A stretch of 64,000 nt of DNA from Staphylococcus carnosus (GCF_900458435.1 NZ_UHCT01000001.1:682001-746000); one strand, 5' to 3'; positions 9,750 through 19,871 are shown, counted from the first letter of the stretch. The notes: generated by a model not told the origin, from the letters alone. Translations and numbers: made by a program.

Positions 9750-11471
9750 TTACTTTTTACGTTTTCGTGCGGAATTAGGTAGGTTTTGAACAATTAAGCT
9801 GGAAATCGTCTCGAAAGAATGATTATTTCGGTTGAGGTATGGATTTCCAATAGGTTTAATACGCTGTTCAATCAAGTCATTGATTAACTGATCTGCATCT
9901 TTGTAGCGCACTCGGTTAAAGGTTTTCAATACCTCAGGATATAAACCGCGTTCTTTTTCATACTCAGCTATATTCGGTGTATATAGCGCTGTCGGCAAGT
10001 TGATAGTTAACGAATCAAAAACAATTGATGAATAATCGCTTAAAACAACATCTGAAGCCAAAATTAAATCTTGTGTTTCAATATGTGCTGAAGGTATGAT
10101 GACTTCTTTCGGTAAATACTCAGCCATGTTTTTCAATTCTTCAATATGGCCTTTATAAATGAAATTATAATGTGCTAATAATTTTGGGGTGATAGGTAAG
10201 AGATTTTCTTTATGACTATCTGTCTGCCAAGTAGGTGCATATAACAATGTCGGTTTATTCAAATCTAACTGCAGTTCCTTTTTAATGAAACGTACGTAAG
10301 GTCTATCGTCTTTTTTATCAATTAAATAACGTACGCGAGGATATCCGCATGCAATCATTTCACTATTTTGCATAGGATAAGCTGACTCGAATAAATCAGC
10401 AGCTCTCATACTATCGCAAATTAAATAATTTTGCTGTATCCACTTATTATATTTTCGGGCACGATAATTATATATTTCTTTATTTTGGAACGGCTCTTTA
10501 CTATCTAAGAATAGTTTTTTTATAGGCGTACCATGCCACAATTGAATAATAGTTCCATTAAGCTTTAAATGATCAGGGATATAACTTTCAGCTACTACAA
10601 CACTTGCATTTTCAATTAAGTTTTCAGCTTCGGGATCATCAGGCTGTATAAAATGCGGTCCAGTTGCTTCTGATGTAATAAAGTAAACAGGATATCGAGA
10701 ATGGTGTTTAGCAAAGTAATTAAATAAATATCGAGAGTTGCCTCTGAATCCGTAATCAAAACCTAAAAAGACAACAGCACCATTTAAGTTTGTGGAAATT
10801 GGTTCATCTATATTACTGTGTTTTTGATGCTTTTCATAGCTTCTATCAAGCACTGAACTTGTAATGAAATGCGGTACTTTGAAGCGTGTGTTCCATAACA
10901 TTTTGTCAATAAAACGCGGGTTTTCCGGCATAGCACATTGATTCATTTTAAATGGCTTTTTATGATGATGAAGATAAGCTAATTTATTTAAATTAAAATG
11001 CGTTAATTCTGTAAAACTTCGGTCTTGTAAAGTTGTATAGAAAGAAGCAGAAGTGCGACAGCTTTCTTTAAAATCAAAAACAACATGGCCATCAACCTTA
11101 ACTTTATGAAATAGTAAGATTGCTGCCATTAAGTCAAAAGCAGTCTCGCAACTTTCAGATTTAAGTTGTCGGATACTTTGTTGGATACTGAATATCATAT
11201 TCGGATAGTGATTGATATTATTCATCCATTCATCAAAAGTAAGTGAAGTGTTTCCGAAATAACGGCAGTCATTTTGATAATATTGGTCTAGTGTATAGTC
11301 AATAATTACAGATTCTTTTATATCATTTTGCGTTATAGCATCCATTTGATCAGGATAAATATCTATGTTCAAGTCAGTGGGAATAAAATGCGTATAGCCA
11401 TCTTTTTTTGCCTTCTTTAAAGCAAATAGCATTTCATCTCCTTGTTTATATTCTAATTTTATTATTTTCAT
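9750..11471 (-). CDS. CDP-glycerol glycerophosphotransferase family protein (TagB/TagF-like)
   Basis: A 573-residue peripheral enzyme of the teichoic-acid polymerase type. The C-terminal 370 residues carry the family motifs: QLWHGTPIKKLFLDSK near residue 350, the APTWQTDSHKENLLP segment, the histidine of FIYKGHIEEL and SDYSSIVFDSL near the end. The first 170 residues form an additional domain I do not recognise. The family transfers glycerol- or ribitol-phosphate to wall teichoic acid or related surface polymers. I used the ATG at 11471, preceded by AGAGGT, rather than a longer frame. It is not in an operon with tag genes, so it may decorate or make a separate polymer. Confidence 0.82.
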   Translation of the reverse strand: MKIIKLEYKQGDEMLFALKKAKKDGYTHFIPTDLNIDIYPDQMDAITQNDIKESVIIDYTLDQYYQNDCRYFGNTSLTFDEWMNNINHYPNMIFSIQQSIRQLKSESCETAFDLMAAILLFHKVKVDGHVVFDFKESCRTSASFYTTLQDRSFTELTHFNLNKLAYLHHHKKPFKMNQCAMPENPRFIDKMLWNTRFKVPHFITSSVLDRSYEKHQKHSNIDEPISTNLNGAVVFLGFDYGFRGNSRYLFNYFAKHHSRYPVYFITSEATGPHFIQPDDPEAENLIENASVVVAESYIPDHLKLNGTIIQLWHGTPIKKLFLDSKEPFQNKEIYNYRARKYNKWIQQNYLICDSMRAADLFESAYPMQNSEMIACGYPRVRYLIDKKDDRPYVRFIKKELQLDLNKPTLLYAPTWQTDSHKENLLPITPKLLAHYNFIYKGHIEELKNMAEYLPKEVIIPSAHIETQDLILASDVVLSDYSSIVFDSLTINLPTALYTPNIAEYEKERGLYPEVLKTFNRVRYKDADQLINDLIEQRIKPIGNPYLNRNNHSFETISSLIVQNLPNSARKRKK

Positions 11472-11687
11472 TGTAAAACCTCTTTGATATTCATATGAAT
11501 AAAATACAATCATTTTTAATGCATTGTTATCATAATTTATTAATCTCTATTTTATCACTTCAATTAAAAAGAAGGAAAGAGAACCTTCAAGTTAAAAGAG
11601 AAAGTTTTCGAAAATCCAAGTTATATAAAACTGTATCAATAAAAGCTGATTTGATGACTGATACAGTAAAGTGAGACATAGCTTAAA

Positions 11688-11701
11688 TGTAAGCGTATAC
11701 A
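11688..11701 (+). promoter_or_regulatory. cre (CcpA) site upstream of lctP
   Basis: TGTAAGCGTATACA matches the cre consensus at every constrained base. It lies about 170 bases before the lctP start, in a 400-base intergenic region that otherwise holds the Rex-type palindrome and no gene. Confidence 0.78.
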
Positions 11702-11784
11702 TTGATATTAAAGGGTTTTTATTAAAAAAACAGATTGAAAAAACCATAAAAAAAGATTGAACAGAGACTATAATCATGGTATAT

Positions 11785-11808
11785 TATATGTGAATTAATT
11801 CACATATA
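11785..11808. promoter_or_regulatory. Rex-type operator upstream of lctP
   Basis: A perfect 24-bp palindrome centred on TGTGAATTAATTCACA. It matches the Rex (NADH/NAD+ sensing repressor) consensus TTGTGAANNNNTTCACAA apart from the outermost bases. Rex is known to repress lactate metabolism genes, including lctP, in staphylococci. The site lies about 65 bases before the lctP ATG, where it would block transcription. Confidence 0.8.
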
Positions 11809-11872
11809 CAAATGAAGTAAATTATATACAAACTAGCAACAAAATAAAAAATAGAAAGAAGCGGGGAGAACA

Positions 11873-13474
11873 ATGTTAGTATCATCTTTTGATCCATTCA
11901 ATAATCTTGTATTATCAAGTCTTGTAGCAAGTATTCCGATTATTTTATTCTTGTTATGTTTAACAATCTTTAAAATGAAGGGGATTTACGCTGCGATTAC
12001 TACTTTAGTTGTTACGTTGATTGTAGCAACATTAATCTTTAAATTACCAGGAGGTTCAGCTACTGGAGCTGTAATAGAAGGTTTTTACCAAGGTTGGCTG
12101 CCTATTGGTTATATCGTAATTATGGCTGTATGGTTATATAAATTATCAACTAAAACAGGACAATTCGGTATGATTCAAGACAGTATTGCCAGTATTTCAC
12201 AAGACCAACGTATTCAATTGTTATTAATCGGTTTTTCTTTTAATGCGTTTTTAGAAGGTGCAGCAGGATTTGGTGTACCAATCGCAATTTGTTCATTACT
12301 TTTAATTTATTTAGGTTTTAAACCTTTACAAGCTGCAATGTTGTGTTTAGTAGCAAATGCAGCGGCTGGGGCATTTGGTGCCATTGGTTTGCCGGTAGCA
12401 GTTATTGACACTTTGAACTTGCATGGCGGTATTTCTGCAATTGAAGTTTCACGTTACTCAACTTTTACATTAGCGTTTATTAACTTCTTTATTCCTTTCT
12501 TATTAGTGTTTATCCTTGATGGATTTAAAGGTATTAAAGAAACTTTGCCAGCAATTTTAGTTGTATCTATTACTTACACTGTACTTCAAGGTATTCTTAC
12601 ATTGGCACAAGGACCGGAATTAGCAGATATTATCCCGCCGCTTGCTTCAATGGGAGCCCTTGCTTTATTCAGCAGAAAGTTTCAGCCGAAAAATATTTTC
12701 CGTATTCAAAAAGATGCAAAACCGCCTAAAATCAGAAAGCTATCTGTTAAAGAAGTATTATATGCATGGAGTCCGTTTTATATTTTAACCATCTTTGTAA
12801 TGATTTGGAGTATGCCGTTCTTTAAAAAACTATTCTTACCAGGAGGTGCATTAAGTTTCTTAACTGCAGCTATTCCATTACCTGGTACAATGAGCGAAGC
12901 AACTCATAAATCGATCGTATTGAACTTTAACATTATTGGTCAAACAGGAACAGCTATTTTATTAACAATTATTATTACGTTGTTATTATCTAAAAATACA
13001 ACACTTAAAGATGCAGGACTTTTACTTGGAGAAACTTTTAAAGAGTTATGGATTTCTATCTTTACTATTTGTTTCATTTTGGCAGTATCAAAGTTAACAA
13101 CTTATGGGGGATTAAGTGCAGCAATGGGACAAGGTATTTCTAAAACTGGAGGTATTTTCCCACTATTATCACCAATCTTAGGTTGGATCGGTGTGTTTAT
13201 GACAGGTTCTGTTGTAAACAACAACTCATTATTTGCGCCAATTCAAGCTTCCGTTTCAAGTCAAATCGGAGTGAGCGGCGGATTGCTTGTAGCAGCAAAT
13301 ACTGCTGGGGGAGTTGCAGCTAAAATTATTTCACCTCAATCAATCGCAATTGCAACAGCAGCTGTTAAAGAAGTAGGTAAAGAATCTGAACTCTTAAAAA
13401 TGTCATTAAGATTCAGTGTTGGTATTTTAGTCTTTATCTGTATCTGGACATTTATATTATCTTTAATATTCTAA
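11873..13474 (+). CDS. lctP: L-lactate permease
   Basis: A 533-residue, highly hydrophobic carrier of the LctP family, exchanging or cotransporting L-lactate (also glycolate) with protons. It shows at least 12 membrane segments and the conserved stretches FLEGAAGFGVPIAI near residue 125, GAFGAIGLPVAV and, in the C-terminal half, FMTGSVVNNNSLFAPIQ and GGVAAKIISPQSIAIA. Length is normal. GGGGAGAA precedes the ATG. Upstream cre and Rex sites predict expression under low glucose or high NADH, which fits fermentative lactate handling. It stands next to mqo as in S. aureus. Confidence 0.93.
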   Translation: MLVSSFDPFNNLVLSSLVASIPIILFLLCLTIFKMKGIYAAITTLVVTLIVATLIFKLPGGSATGAVIEGFYQGWLPIGYIVIMAVWLYKLSTKTGQFGMIQDSIASISQDQRIQLLLIGFSFNAFLEGAAGFGVPIAICSLLLIYLGFKPLQAAMLCLVANAAAGAFGAIGLPVAVIDTLNLHGGISAIEVSRYSTFTLAFINFFIPFLLVFILDGFKGIKETLPAILVVSITYTVLQGILTLAQGPELADIIPPLASMGALALFSRKFQPKNIFRIQKDAKPPKIRKLSVKEVLYAWSPFYILTIFVMIWSMPFFKKLFLPGGALSFLTAAIPLPGTMSEATHKSIVLNFNIIGQTGTAILLTIIITLLLSKNTTLKDAGLLLGETFKELWISIFTICFILAVSKLTTYGGLSAAMGQGISKTGGIFPLLSPILGWIGVFMTGSVVNNNSLFAPIQASVSSQIGVSGGLLVAANTAGGVAAKIISPQSIAIATAAVKEVGKESELLKMSLRFSVGILVFICIWTFILSLIF

Positions 13475-13480
13475 CTTTAA

Positions 13481-13523
13481 AAAATACCGTTGTATGCTTG
13501 TTGATATGCATATAACGGTATTT
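13481..13523 (+). terminator. Terminator of lctP
   Basis: AAATACCGTT-GTATGC pairs with GCATA-AACGGTATTT around an 8-base loop. Confidence 0.8.
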
Positions 13524-13574
13524 CCATGAATATGTATTATTAAAAATTAAAGTAATGGGAATCCCAAGTCAATT

Positions 13575-14747
13575 TCAGTTGATTTGGGATTCTTGTTGAC
13601 TATTGGCTGCTTTCATAAAATCTTGGTAAACACGGTCTGGAGAATATTGCGCTACAGTTTCAAAGCCACGTTCTATAATTTTTCCTTGTTCGGAAGGTGG
13701 TGCAGAAATCACGTTTGAAATATCATCTGCTAAGTCTTCGAAGTTTTGATAATCTGCAAGATAGCCATTATATCCAGAGCGGATTAAAGTTTCAGGACCA
13801 GCGTTACCTTTAAAGCTGACAACAATATCACCTTGATTCATCGCTTCTAAAATAATCAGACCAAAGCCTTCATTTCTAGAAGGGACTACAGTAATGGTAC
13901 TCTCTGCTAATCGAAGCGGTAAATGCATTGTAGAAGGGTGAATAGAAACAATATCATTTAATTGATGTTGTTGAATATAATCTTCTAAATCATTTCGTTG
14001 TTGACCATCGCCATAAATCTTGAGTGAATAATTCATTTCACGCAAACTCTCTTGAATTAATTCAACACTTTGCAGCAACAAGTCAAACCCTTTTTCATAT
14101 TCTAAGCGGCCGGCTGCAATAATTTGCGGCTTCTTGGGTATTTCTATGCGTGATTCACTTATCATATTGGGAACTGTATAAACGGGTACATGCGTTGCTT
14201 TTTCATAAGCTTTGCGGTCTGCATCTGTCAAAGTAGTAATGCAGTTTAAATCTTTGTAAGCTTCTATGATCTCTTTTTGATAAGAAGTTGGGTGTGCATG
14301 TAAGTTCATATGTTCCATTCCAATTGTCATGACAGAAGAAGGTGCATGATCAGCGATTAAAACATTATAGCTGGCACGTGTGCCTACTAATATATCTGTA
14401 TCTACTTCTGATATTGCACGGACAATTTTCTTTTCTACATAACTAGAAAATTGATTTAACCCAGGTTCATAACTTGATAAGATAGTAGGTTTGAAAAATG
14501 GTGTCCATTTACGTAATCGATTGATGGTGATATTTAAAACATTTTTAAGTCTTAGATTATAGTCTATGAGTGACGTAACCTTAATATTATTATGAAGTTT
14601 AAAATAAGGAGACTTGCTGCCCTTGAATACAGAAATAATTTCTACATCATGTCCTTTATCTGCCAATACATTTGCTAATTGGGTTACTGCTTTAACTGTC
14701 CCGCCCATAGCAAATATGTTGTGCATTAAGAATGTAATTGACTTCAT
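13575..14747 (-). CDS. Glycosyltransferase family 4 protein
   Basis: A 390-residue GT-B glycosyltransferase. The acceptor domain starts with MHNIFAMGGTVKAVTQLANVLADKG, and the nucleotide-sugar domain carries IIAAGRLEYEKGFDLLL near residue 210 and the catalytic EX7E region PSRNEGFGLIILEAM near residue 295. The family uses UDP- or GDP-sugars to build surface glycans. The ATG at 14747 follows GGAGGAG. With the CDP-glycerol transferase at 9750-11471 on the same strand, it suggests a surface-polymer role, for example a glycosylated teichoic acid, but lctP lies between them, so a shared operon is excluded. Confidence 0.82.
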   Translation of the reverse strand: MKSITFLMHNIFAMGGTVKAVTQLANVLADKGHDVEIISVFKGSKSPYFKLHNNIKVTSLIDYNLRLKNVLNITINRLRKWTPFFKPTILSSYEPGLNQFSSYVEKKIVRAISEVDTDILVGTRASYNVLIADHAPSSVMTIGMEHMNLHAHPTSYQKEIIEAYKDLNCITTLTDADRKAYEKATHVPVYTVPNMISESRIEIPKKPQIIAAGRLEYEKGFDLLLQSVELIQESLREMNYSLKIYGDGQQRNDLEDYIQQHQLNDIVSIHPSTMHLPLRLAESTITVVPSRNEGFGLIILEAMNQGDIVVSFKGNAGPETLIRSGYNGYLADYQNFEDLADDISNVISAPPSEQGKIIERGFETVAQYSPDRVYQDFMKAANSQQESQIN

Positions 14748-14986
14748 ATTTATGTCAGCTCCTCCTGTAATTTCATTCAATTATAGCATATTACCTGTGT
14801 TTTAATGCAATGTACAGTGCATTAAAGCAACATTCTATATTTATTTGCCGATTAAGTATCCTTACCCCTTTTGTCTTGAGATGAATACGTATATAATAAA
14901 GGAATAGAACAAATTATTCTTCATTACATCAAAGTGGTTGTAACCTAACAACTAAAGACGTTCTTAGGTGTGTTAGTTTTTATAAT

Positions 14987-15000
14987 AGAAAGCGCTTTCT
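14987..15000. promoter_or_regulatory. Perfect palindromic cre (CcpA) site upstream of mqo
   Basis: AGAAAGCGCTTTCT is a 14-bp perfect palindrome with the CG core of cre sites, placed 70 bases before the mqo start. It predicts catabolite control of mqo. Confidence 0.78.
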
Positions 15001-15070
15001 CAAGAGAGGGTTGAGAAGCATACTTAAGTGTATGTCATCTTTAATTATTAAAAAGGGGGCTGTATTTGTT

Positions 15071-16552
15071 ATGAGTGCACAACATAGCAAAACAGATGTC
15101 ATCTTAATTGGTGGCGGAATCATGAGTGCGACATTAGGTACTTTATTAAAAAAAGTTGCACCGGAAAAAGAAATTAAAGTTTTTGAAAAATTGAAAGAAC
15201 CAGCAGAAGAAAGTTCAAATGCTTGGAATAACGCAGGTACCGGGCATTCTGCATTATGTGAGATGAATTATACAAAAGAAATGCCAGATGGCTCTCTTGA
15301 TATCTCCAAAGCATTGAAAGTCAATGAACAATTCCAAGTATCTAAACAATTTTGGGCTTACTTAGTTAAACATGGTAACTTAACACAACCAGAAGAATTC
15401 ATTCACAGTGTACCGCATATGAGTTTTGTAATCGGCGTACGCAACGTTGATTTCTTAAGACGTCGTGTCAAAGCATTAACTGAAAATGCGCTTTTCAAAG
15501 AAATGACGATGACTGAAGATAAAGATAAAATTGCTGAGTGGTTGCCATTGATGATGGAAGATCGCACAAGTCCAATTCCTGTTGCAGTGAGTCGTGATAA
15601 ATCAGGTACAGATGTGAACTTTGGCGCTTTAACTCGTAAATTATTCAACTATTTAGAAGAAAATAATGTTCAAGTTGAATATGAACATCAAGTGCTAGAT
15701 ATTAAACAACAAAAAGACGGTACTTGGAAAGCTAAAGTCAAAGATTTACTTACAAACGATGTCACAATTTATGAATCTGATTTTGTATTTATCGGTGCAG
15801 GCGGCGCAAGTTTACCACTTCTCCAAAAAACAAATATCAAAGAATCTAAACACATCGGCGGATTCCCAGTCAGCGGTATTTTCTTAGTATGTCAAGATCC
15901 AGAAATCGTAGAACAACATGATGCTAAAGTATACGGTAAAGCTAAAGTAGGTGCACCGCCAATGTCTGTACCTCACTTAGATACACGTTATATCGATGGT
16001 AAAAAATCATTATTATTCGGTCCATTTGCTGGCTTCTCACCAAAATTCTTGAAAACAGGTACTAATATGGATTTAATCAAATCTGTAAAACCGAATAACC
16101 TGTTAACAATGTTATCAGCAGGTGTAAAAGAAATGCCGTTAACACAGTACTTAATTTCACAATTAATGTTGTCTGATGAAGAGCGTATTGAAGAATTAAG
16201 AGAATTTATTCCTAATGCTAAAAAAGAAGACTGGAGCCCTGTAGTTGCAGGCCAACGTGTACAAGTGATTAAAGATACAGATAAAGGTAAAGGTACATTA
16301 CAATTCGGTACAGAAGTAATTGTAAACGAAGACGGTACTTTATCAGCATTGCTCGGTGCATCTCCAGGTGCCTCAACAGCAGTGGATGTAATGTTGGATA
16401 TTTTACAACGTTGTTTCAAAGATGAATTCCCGCAATGGGAAAGTAAAATTAAAGAGATGATTCCGTCATTCGGACAATCTTTAGCTGAAAATGCAGAACT
16501 TTATAAAGAAGTAAAAGCAGAAGAAGATAAATATTTAAAATTGCAATCATAA
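15071..16552 (+). CDS. mqo: Malate:quinone oxidoreductase
   Basis: A 493-residue FAD-dependent, membrane-associated enzyme that oxidises malate to oxaloacetate and reduces menaquinone. The FAD site is the N-terminal [40 protein letters not shown] near residue 50 and the C-terminal [13 protein letters not shown] are family hallmarks. The length equals staphylococcal Mqo (about 492). I used the ATG at 15071, after AAAGGGGG, although an in-frame ATG-containing stretch extends 20 codons upstream. The cre site at 14987-15000 suggests induction when glucose is used up, in line with its role in the TCA cycle. Confidence 0.93.
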   Translation: MSAQHSKTDVILIGGGIMSATLGTLLKKVAPEKEIKVFEKLKEPAEESSNAWNNAGTGHSALCEMNYTKEMPDGSLDISKALKVNEQFQVSKQFWAYLVKHGNLTQPEEFIHSVPHMSFVIGVRNVDFLRRRVKALTENALFKEMTMTEDKDKIAEWLPLMMEDRTSPIPVAVSRDKSGTDVNFGALTRKLFNYLEENNVQVEYEHQVLDIKQQKDGTWKAKVKDLLTNDVTIYESDFVFIGAGGASLPLLQKTNIKESKHIGGFPVSGIFLVCQDPEIVEQHDAKVYGKAKVGAPPMSVPHLDTRYIDGKKSLLFGPFAGFSPKFLKTGTNMDLIKSVKPNNLLTMLSAGVKEMPLTQYLISQLMLSDEERIEELREFIPNAKKEDWSPVVAGQRVQVIKDTDKGKGTLQFGTEVIVNEDGTLSALLGASPGASTAVDVMLDILQRCFKDEFPQWESKIKEMIPSFGQSLAENAELYKEVKAEEDKYLKLQS

Positions 16553-16556
16553 AAAG

Positions 16557-16600
16557 AAAAGCAGATGCAACGATTGAAAAATCGTTTGCATCTGCTTTTT
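16557..16600. terminator. Bidirectional terminator between mqo and hssS
   Basis: AAAAGCAGATGCAA pairs with TTGCATCTGCTTTT, with an inner CGATT/AATCG stem. It serves both convergent genes. Confidence 0.92.
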
Positions 16601-16601
16601 T

Positions 16602-17981
16602 CTATAATTTTTTTGAAAGAGTAATAATGAACGTACTACCTTCACCAAGTGTACTTTCAACCTCGACTTGACCACCATGAAGTTGGATAATCATTTGAGC
16701 AATTGCTAAGCCTAGACCATTGCTGGTTGCAGAATGTGTGCCTTTATAAAAACGTTCAAATAAATGTGCTTTTGTTTCTTCAGACATTCCTGGACCATCA
16801 TCAGAAATACGACATACAATAACTTCAGAATTTTGTTTTGAAGGGGCTATATCTATATCAACACTTCCATCTTGCTCAGCATACTTAATAGCATTTGAAA
16901 TAATATTTTGGAAAGCTTGATACAACAATCTATAGTTACCTTGAATAACTACATCTTCAATATCTGTCATGACGATTAAGTCTTTCGCATCAATCGTATA
17001 TTGTTCATGACGAATAATTAAACGAATGATTTCAGTAAGTTGCACCTCATCTTTAAATTCAAGGTGTTCGTTATTATCTAACTCAGCTAATAATAACAAA
17101 GCGTGGGTAAGGTTACTTAATCGGTTTGTAGTCGCATAAATTTCAGAGATATAAAATGTGCGATCCTTCTCGTTATCAGCTGTACTTAAGCGATTTAATA
17201 ATTGATGAATATGCGTTAAAGGTGTCTTGATTTCATGCGAAACATTTTGCACAAAATGCTGACGCATGTCATCTAGTTGTTTAAGGGATAAGCGCATTTG
17301 GTCAAAGCGATATTGTAAAGTACCGAATTCATCTTTACGTGTAATAGCAATCGGTGTGTTAAAGTCACCCTCCATCAAACGATTAGTAGCGCGTTTTAAT
17401 TGAGAGATTGGTTTGATTAAGGCGTAAGTTGAACTGATAATTAAAATCATTGAAATCATCAGTAATAAGATAATTAAAATAGCTAAGAAGACACGGAACT
17501 CACTGAAAGACTTACCGATATCAGGGCGAATGAAAACAGCAATTTTACCTTGTGGTGTATTAAAACTTGTACCTACAGTATTGGCAGTTTCATTATCGAA
17601 AAAGCCTGTCACGAATAATTGATAAGGATGATTGCGAATACCATGATAATCGTGATGATTGAGGACTTGTTGTACTGCTTTTTTAGAAAGATTGTCACGA
17701 CGGAATTTATCACCGTAAAAATGACGGTGTCCTTCTTGATTGACGGTTAGAACTTGAAAATTTAATTCACTGATATGCTTAAAGTAAGCTTTCATGTTTT
17801 TAGTATCAGATGTTTCTTGATAATTTTTGGCTTCTTGAAGTGTCGTCATGATTTTATGATCATTAGATGGCTTCAAGTATATATGATAATAAATGTTGGA
17901 TAGAATAAAGCTCGCAACCGCACTGAATAACATGATGACAACCGTATAAATCGCAATTCTTGAATAGAGTGTTTTAAACAT
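16602..17981 (-). CDS. hssS: Haem-sensing histidine kinase HssS
   Basis: A 459-residue sensor kinase. A membrane helix at about 13-33, an extracellular sensor loop to about residue 165, a second helix near 167-190 and a HAMP linker lead to the dimerisation domain, with the phosphorylated histidine in VQNVSHEIKTPL, and a HATPase domain (FQNIISNAIKYA, ISDDGPGM, GLGLAIAQM). The kinase overlaps hssR by 8 bases and the pair faces hrtBA across a shared regulatory region. In S. aureus HssS senses haem or membrane damage by haem and phosphorylates HssR. Length and context fit well. Confidence 0.93.
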   Translation of the reverse strand: MFKTLYSRIAIYTVVIMLFSAVASFILSNIYYHIYLKPSNDHKIMTTLQEAKNYQETSDTKNMKAYFKHISELNFQVLTVNQEGHRHFYGDKFRRDNLSKKAVQQVLNHHDYHGIRNHPYQLFVTGFFDNETANTVGTSFNTPQGKIAVFIRPDIGKSFSEFRVFLAILIILLLMISMILIISSTYALIKPISQLKRATNRLMEGDFNTPIAITRKDEFGTLQYRFDQMRLSLKQLDDMRQHFVQNVSHEIKTPLTHIHQLLNRLSTADNEKDRTFYISEIYATTNRLSNLTHALLLLAELDNNEHLEFKDEVQLTEIIRLIIRHEQYTIDAKDLIVMTDIEDVVIQGNYRLLYQAFQNIISNAIKYAEQDGSVDIDIAPSKQNSEVIVCRISDDGPGMSEETKAHLFERFYKGTHSATSNGLGLAIAQMIIQLHGGQVEVESTLGEGSTFIITLSKKL

Positions 17982-18648
17982 GGACTTCCGCCTTATAACC
18001 TAAACCGCGTACTGTTTCAATGCTGATATTACTCCCGATTTTATTCAATCGATTACGTAAACGTCTAATATGTACATCGACTGTACGATCGTCACCATCA
18101 TAATCAAATCCCCAAACACGTTCGATACATTCTTCCCGACTGAATATTTGTTTGGGATGACTGACTAAAAGGAATAGAAGATGGAATTCTTTGTTCGGTA
18201 AGGTCATTGTTTTATTAGCTGTTGAAATTTCTAAATAAGATTGATTTAATTTTAAATTCCCGATTTCCAGTTCGTTTTCTGCATTTATTTGATATCGGCG
18301 TAAAACGGCCTTAATACGAAAAATCAATTCTTGAACTTCAAACGGTTTTGTAACGTAGTCATCAGTGCCTGTTAAATATGCTTCTTCCTTATCACTTAAA
18401 GCATCACGCGCTGTTAACATGATAACGGGTAATGTATAGTTATCTTTGATTTCTTGGCACAATTCGAAACCATCCATACCATTCATCATGATATCTATTA
18501 TTGCTATATCAACATGTTGCTTATCTAAATATTTCAATGCATCTTCTGCATTTGAGTACGTGACTGTCTTAAAGCCTTCTTTTTCTAAGTAAGATGATAC
18601 ATAATGCAGAATTTGGTAATCGTCATCCACAATTAAACATGTTGTCAT
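17974..18648 (-). CDS. hssR: Haem response regulator HssR
   Basis: A 224-residue OmpR/PhoB-type response regulator. The receiver domain has the acidic pair (IVDDD), the phosphoacceptor aspartate near residue 52 (IAIIDIMMNGMDG), and the conserved threonine and lysine (MLTARDA, VTKPFE). The winged helix C-terminal domain ends with RTVDVHIRRLRNRL and GLGYKAEV. HssR activates hrtBA by binding a direct repeat; such a repeat is present at 18747-18766. Its stop overlaps the hssS start by 8 bases, so the two are translationally coupled. Confidence 0.94.
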   Translation of the reverse strand: MTTCLIVDDDYQILHYVSSYLEKEGFKTVTYSNAEDALKYLDKQHVDIAIIDIMMNGMDGFELCQEIKDNYTLPVIMLTARDALSDKEEAYLTGTDDYVTKPFEVQELIFRIKAVLRRYQINAENELEIGNLKLNQSYLEISTANKTMTLPNKEFHLLFLLVSHPKQIFSREECIERVWGFDYDGDDRTVDVHIRRLRNRLNKIGSNISIETVRGLGYKAEVHV

Positions 18649-18746
18649 TATATCCTTCTCCTACAATATGGTTTAGATTTATTATACATATTCTTTCAAC
18701 ATCACAACAACAGCTCTGCTATTTTTAACATTATTTTTTCGTAGTT

Positions 18747-18766
18747 GTTCATATTCAGTTCATATA
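18747..18766 (+). promoter_or_regulatory. HssR-binding direct repeat of the hrtBA promoter
   Basis: Two copies of GTTCATAT-T/A separated by two bases (GTTCATATT, CA, GTTCATATA). This is the direct repeat described for HssR in S. aureus. It lies 47 bases before the hrtB start and 99 bases from hssR. Confidence 0.88.
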
Positions 18767-18812
18767 GTAGTTCTACAATATAAATATCATAAAAAAAGAA
18801 GGAGAAATGACG

Positions 18813-19871
18813 ATGAAATTAGCATGGAAAGAAATGACATTCTACAAATTCAAGTTCATCTTAATCATGTTGATAATCTTGTTGCTTTCTAGCATGGTAC
18901 TTTTTATTAGCGGACTTGCTCAAGGACTTGGCCGTGAAAATATTTCTATGTTGAATAACATGAATGCTGAAAAATTTGTCGTACAAGATATTAAACAACC
19001 AGTGATTGAGAAATCTAATATTAAACCAGACCAACAAAGCAAAGTTGAAAATGTAATTAACGAAAAACCTTTTAAATTAGGACAGCAAACAATGGTTTCA
19101 GATAAAACAAATGATTTGGACATTTTGCTGATTAATCCTGTGAAAGATTTTAAACCTGCCTTGACTGAAGGACATTATCCAAAAGCTGATAATGAAATTG
19201 CAATCAATAAAAAATTAACAGGTGAAGGATTAAAAGTAGGGGATAAAATCAAAATGAAAGGGCATGATGATTCTTTTAAAATTGTCGGTGTAATGAATGA
19301 CACAATGTATGCGCATAGTTCAGCAGTCATGACAACGAATCAAGAATTCGATCAATTAATGCCTCACTCTGCTTCATTCTATCCTGTAAAACATATGACT
19401 AAAGCAGAACAAAGCAAATTAAATGATATTTCAGGTGTAAAGGTAGTCAATGAAAAAACTTTAACTGACAATATCCCAAGTTATAATGCAGAACAAGCGC
19501 CGTTGAATATGATGATTATCAGTTTATTCTTTATAACAGCTATTGTACTCAGCGCATTTTTCTATGTAATGACAATCCAAAAAATCTCAGAAATCGGAAT
19601 TTTGAAAGCGATTGGTATTCGTACGCGTCATCTCTTATGGTCATTGGTTTTCCAAATCTTATTAGTTACAATGATCAGCGTTATTATTTCTGTATTGCTG
19701 ATCAGCGTATTATCAACTTTCATGCCAGTCACAATGCCTTTCCATATCACGATTACGAATATGCTGCTTGTGATTAGTGTGTTTATTGTTGTCGCTATTG
19801 TGGGTGCTTCATTATCATTTATTAAATTAGTCAAAGTGAATCCGATACAAGCAATAGGAGGGGAAGCTTAA
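18813..19871 (+). CDS. hrtB: Haem efflux ABC transporter permease HrtB
   Basis: A 352-residue permease of the MacB/FtsX-like type: one membrane helix near residues 12-34, a large extracellular domain of about 180 residues, and three C-terminal helices with the motif [18 protein letters not shown] in the first cytosolic loop. HrtB partners with HrtA to expel haem from the membrane. I chose the ATG at 18813, because AAGGAG ends eight bases before it; the ATG six bases upstream is too close. It overlaps hrtA by one base (TAATG). Confidence 0.92.
   Translation: MKLAWKEMTFYKFKFILIMLIILLLSSMVLFISGLAQGLGRENISMLNNMNAEKFVVQDIKQPVIEKSNIKPDQQSKVENVINEKPFKLGQQTMVSDKTNDLDILLINPVKDFKPALTEGHYPKADNEIAINKKLTGEGLKVGDKIKMKGHDDSFKIVGVMNDTMYAHSSAVMTTNQEFDQLMPHSASFYPVKHMTKAEQSKLNDISGVKVVNEKTLTDNIPSYNAEQAPLNMMIISLFFITAIVLSAFFYVMTIQKISEIGILKAIGIRTRHLLWSLVFQILLVTMISVIISVLLISVLSTFMPVTMPFHITITNMLLVISVFIVVAIVGASLSFIKLVKVNPIQAIGGEA

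Noticed and set aside
11592..11777. A 61-codon minus-strand frame upstream of lctP
   Set aside because: No ribosome site; it overlaps the cre site and has no recognisable sequence. The interval is better explained as regulatory DNA.
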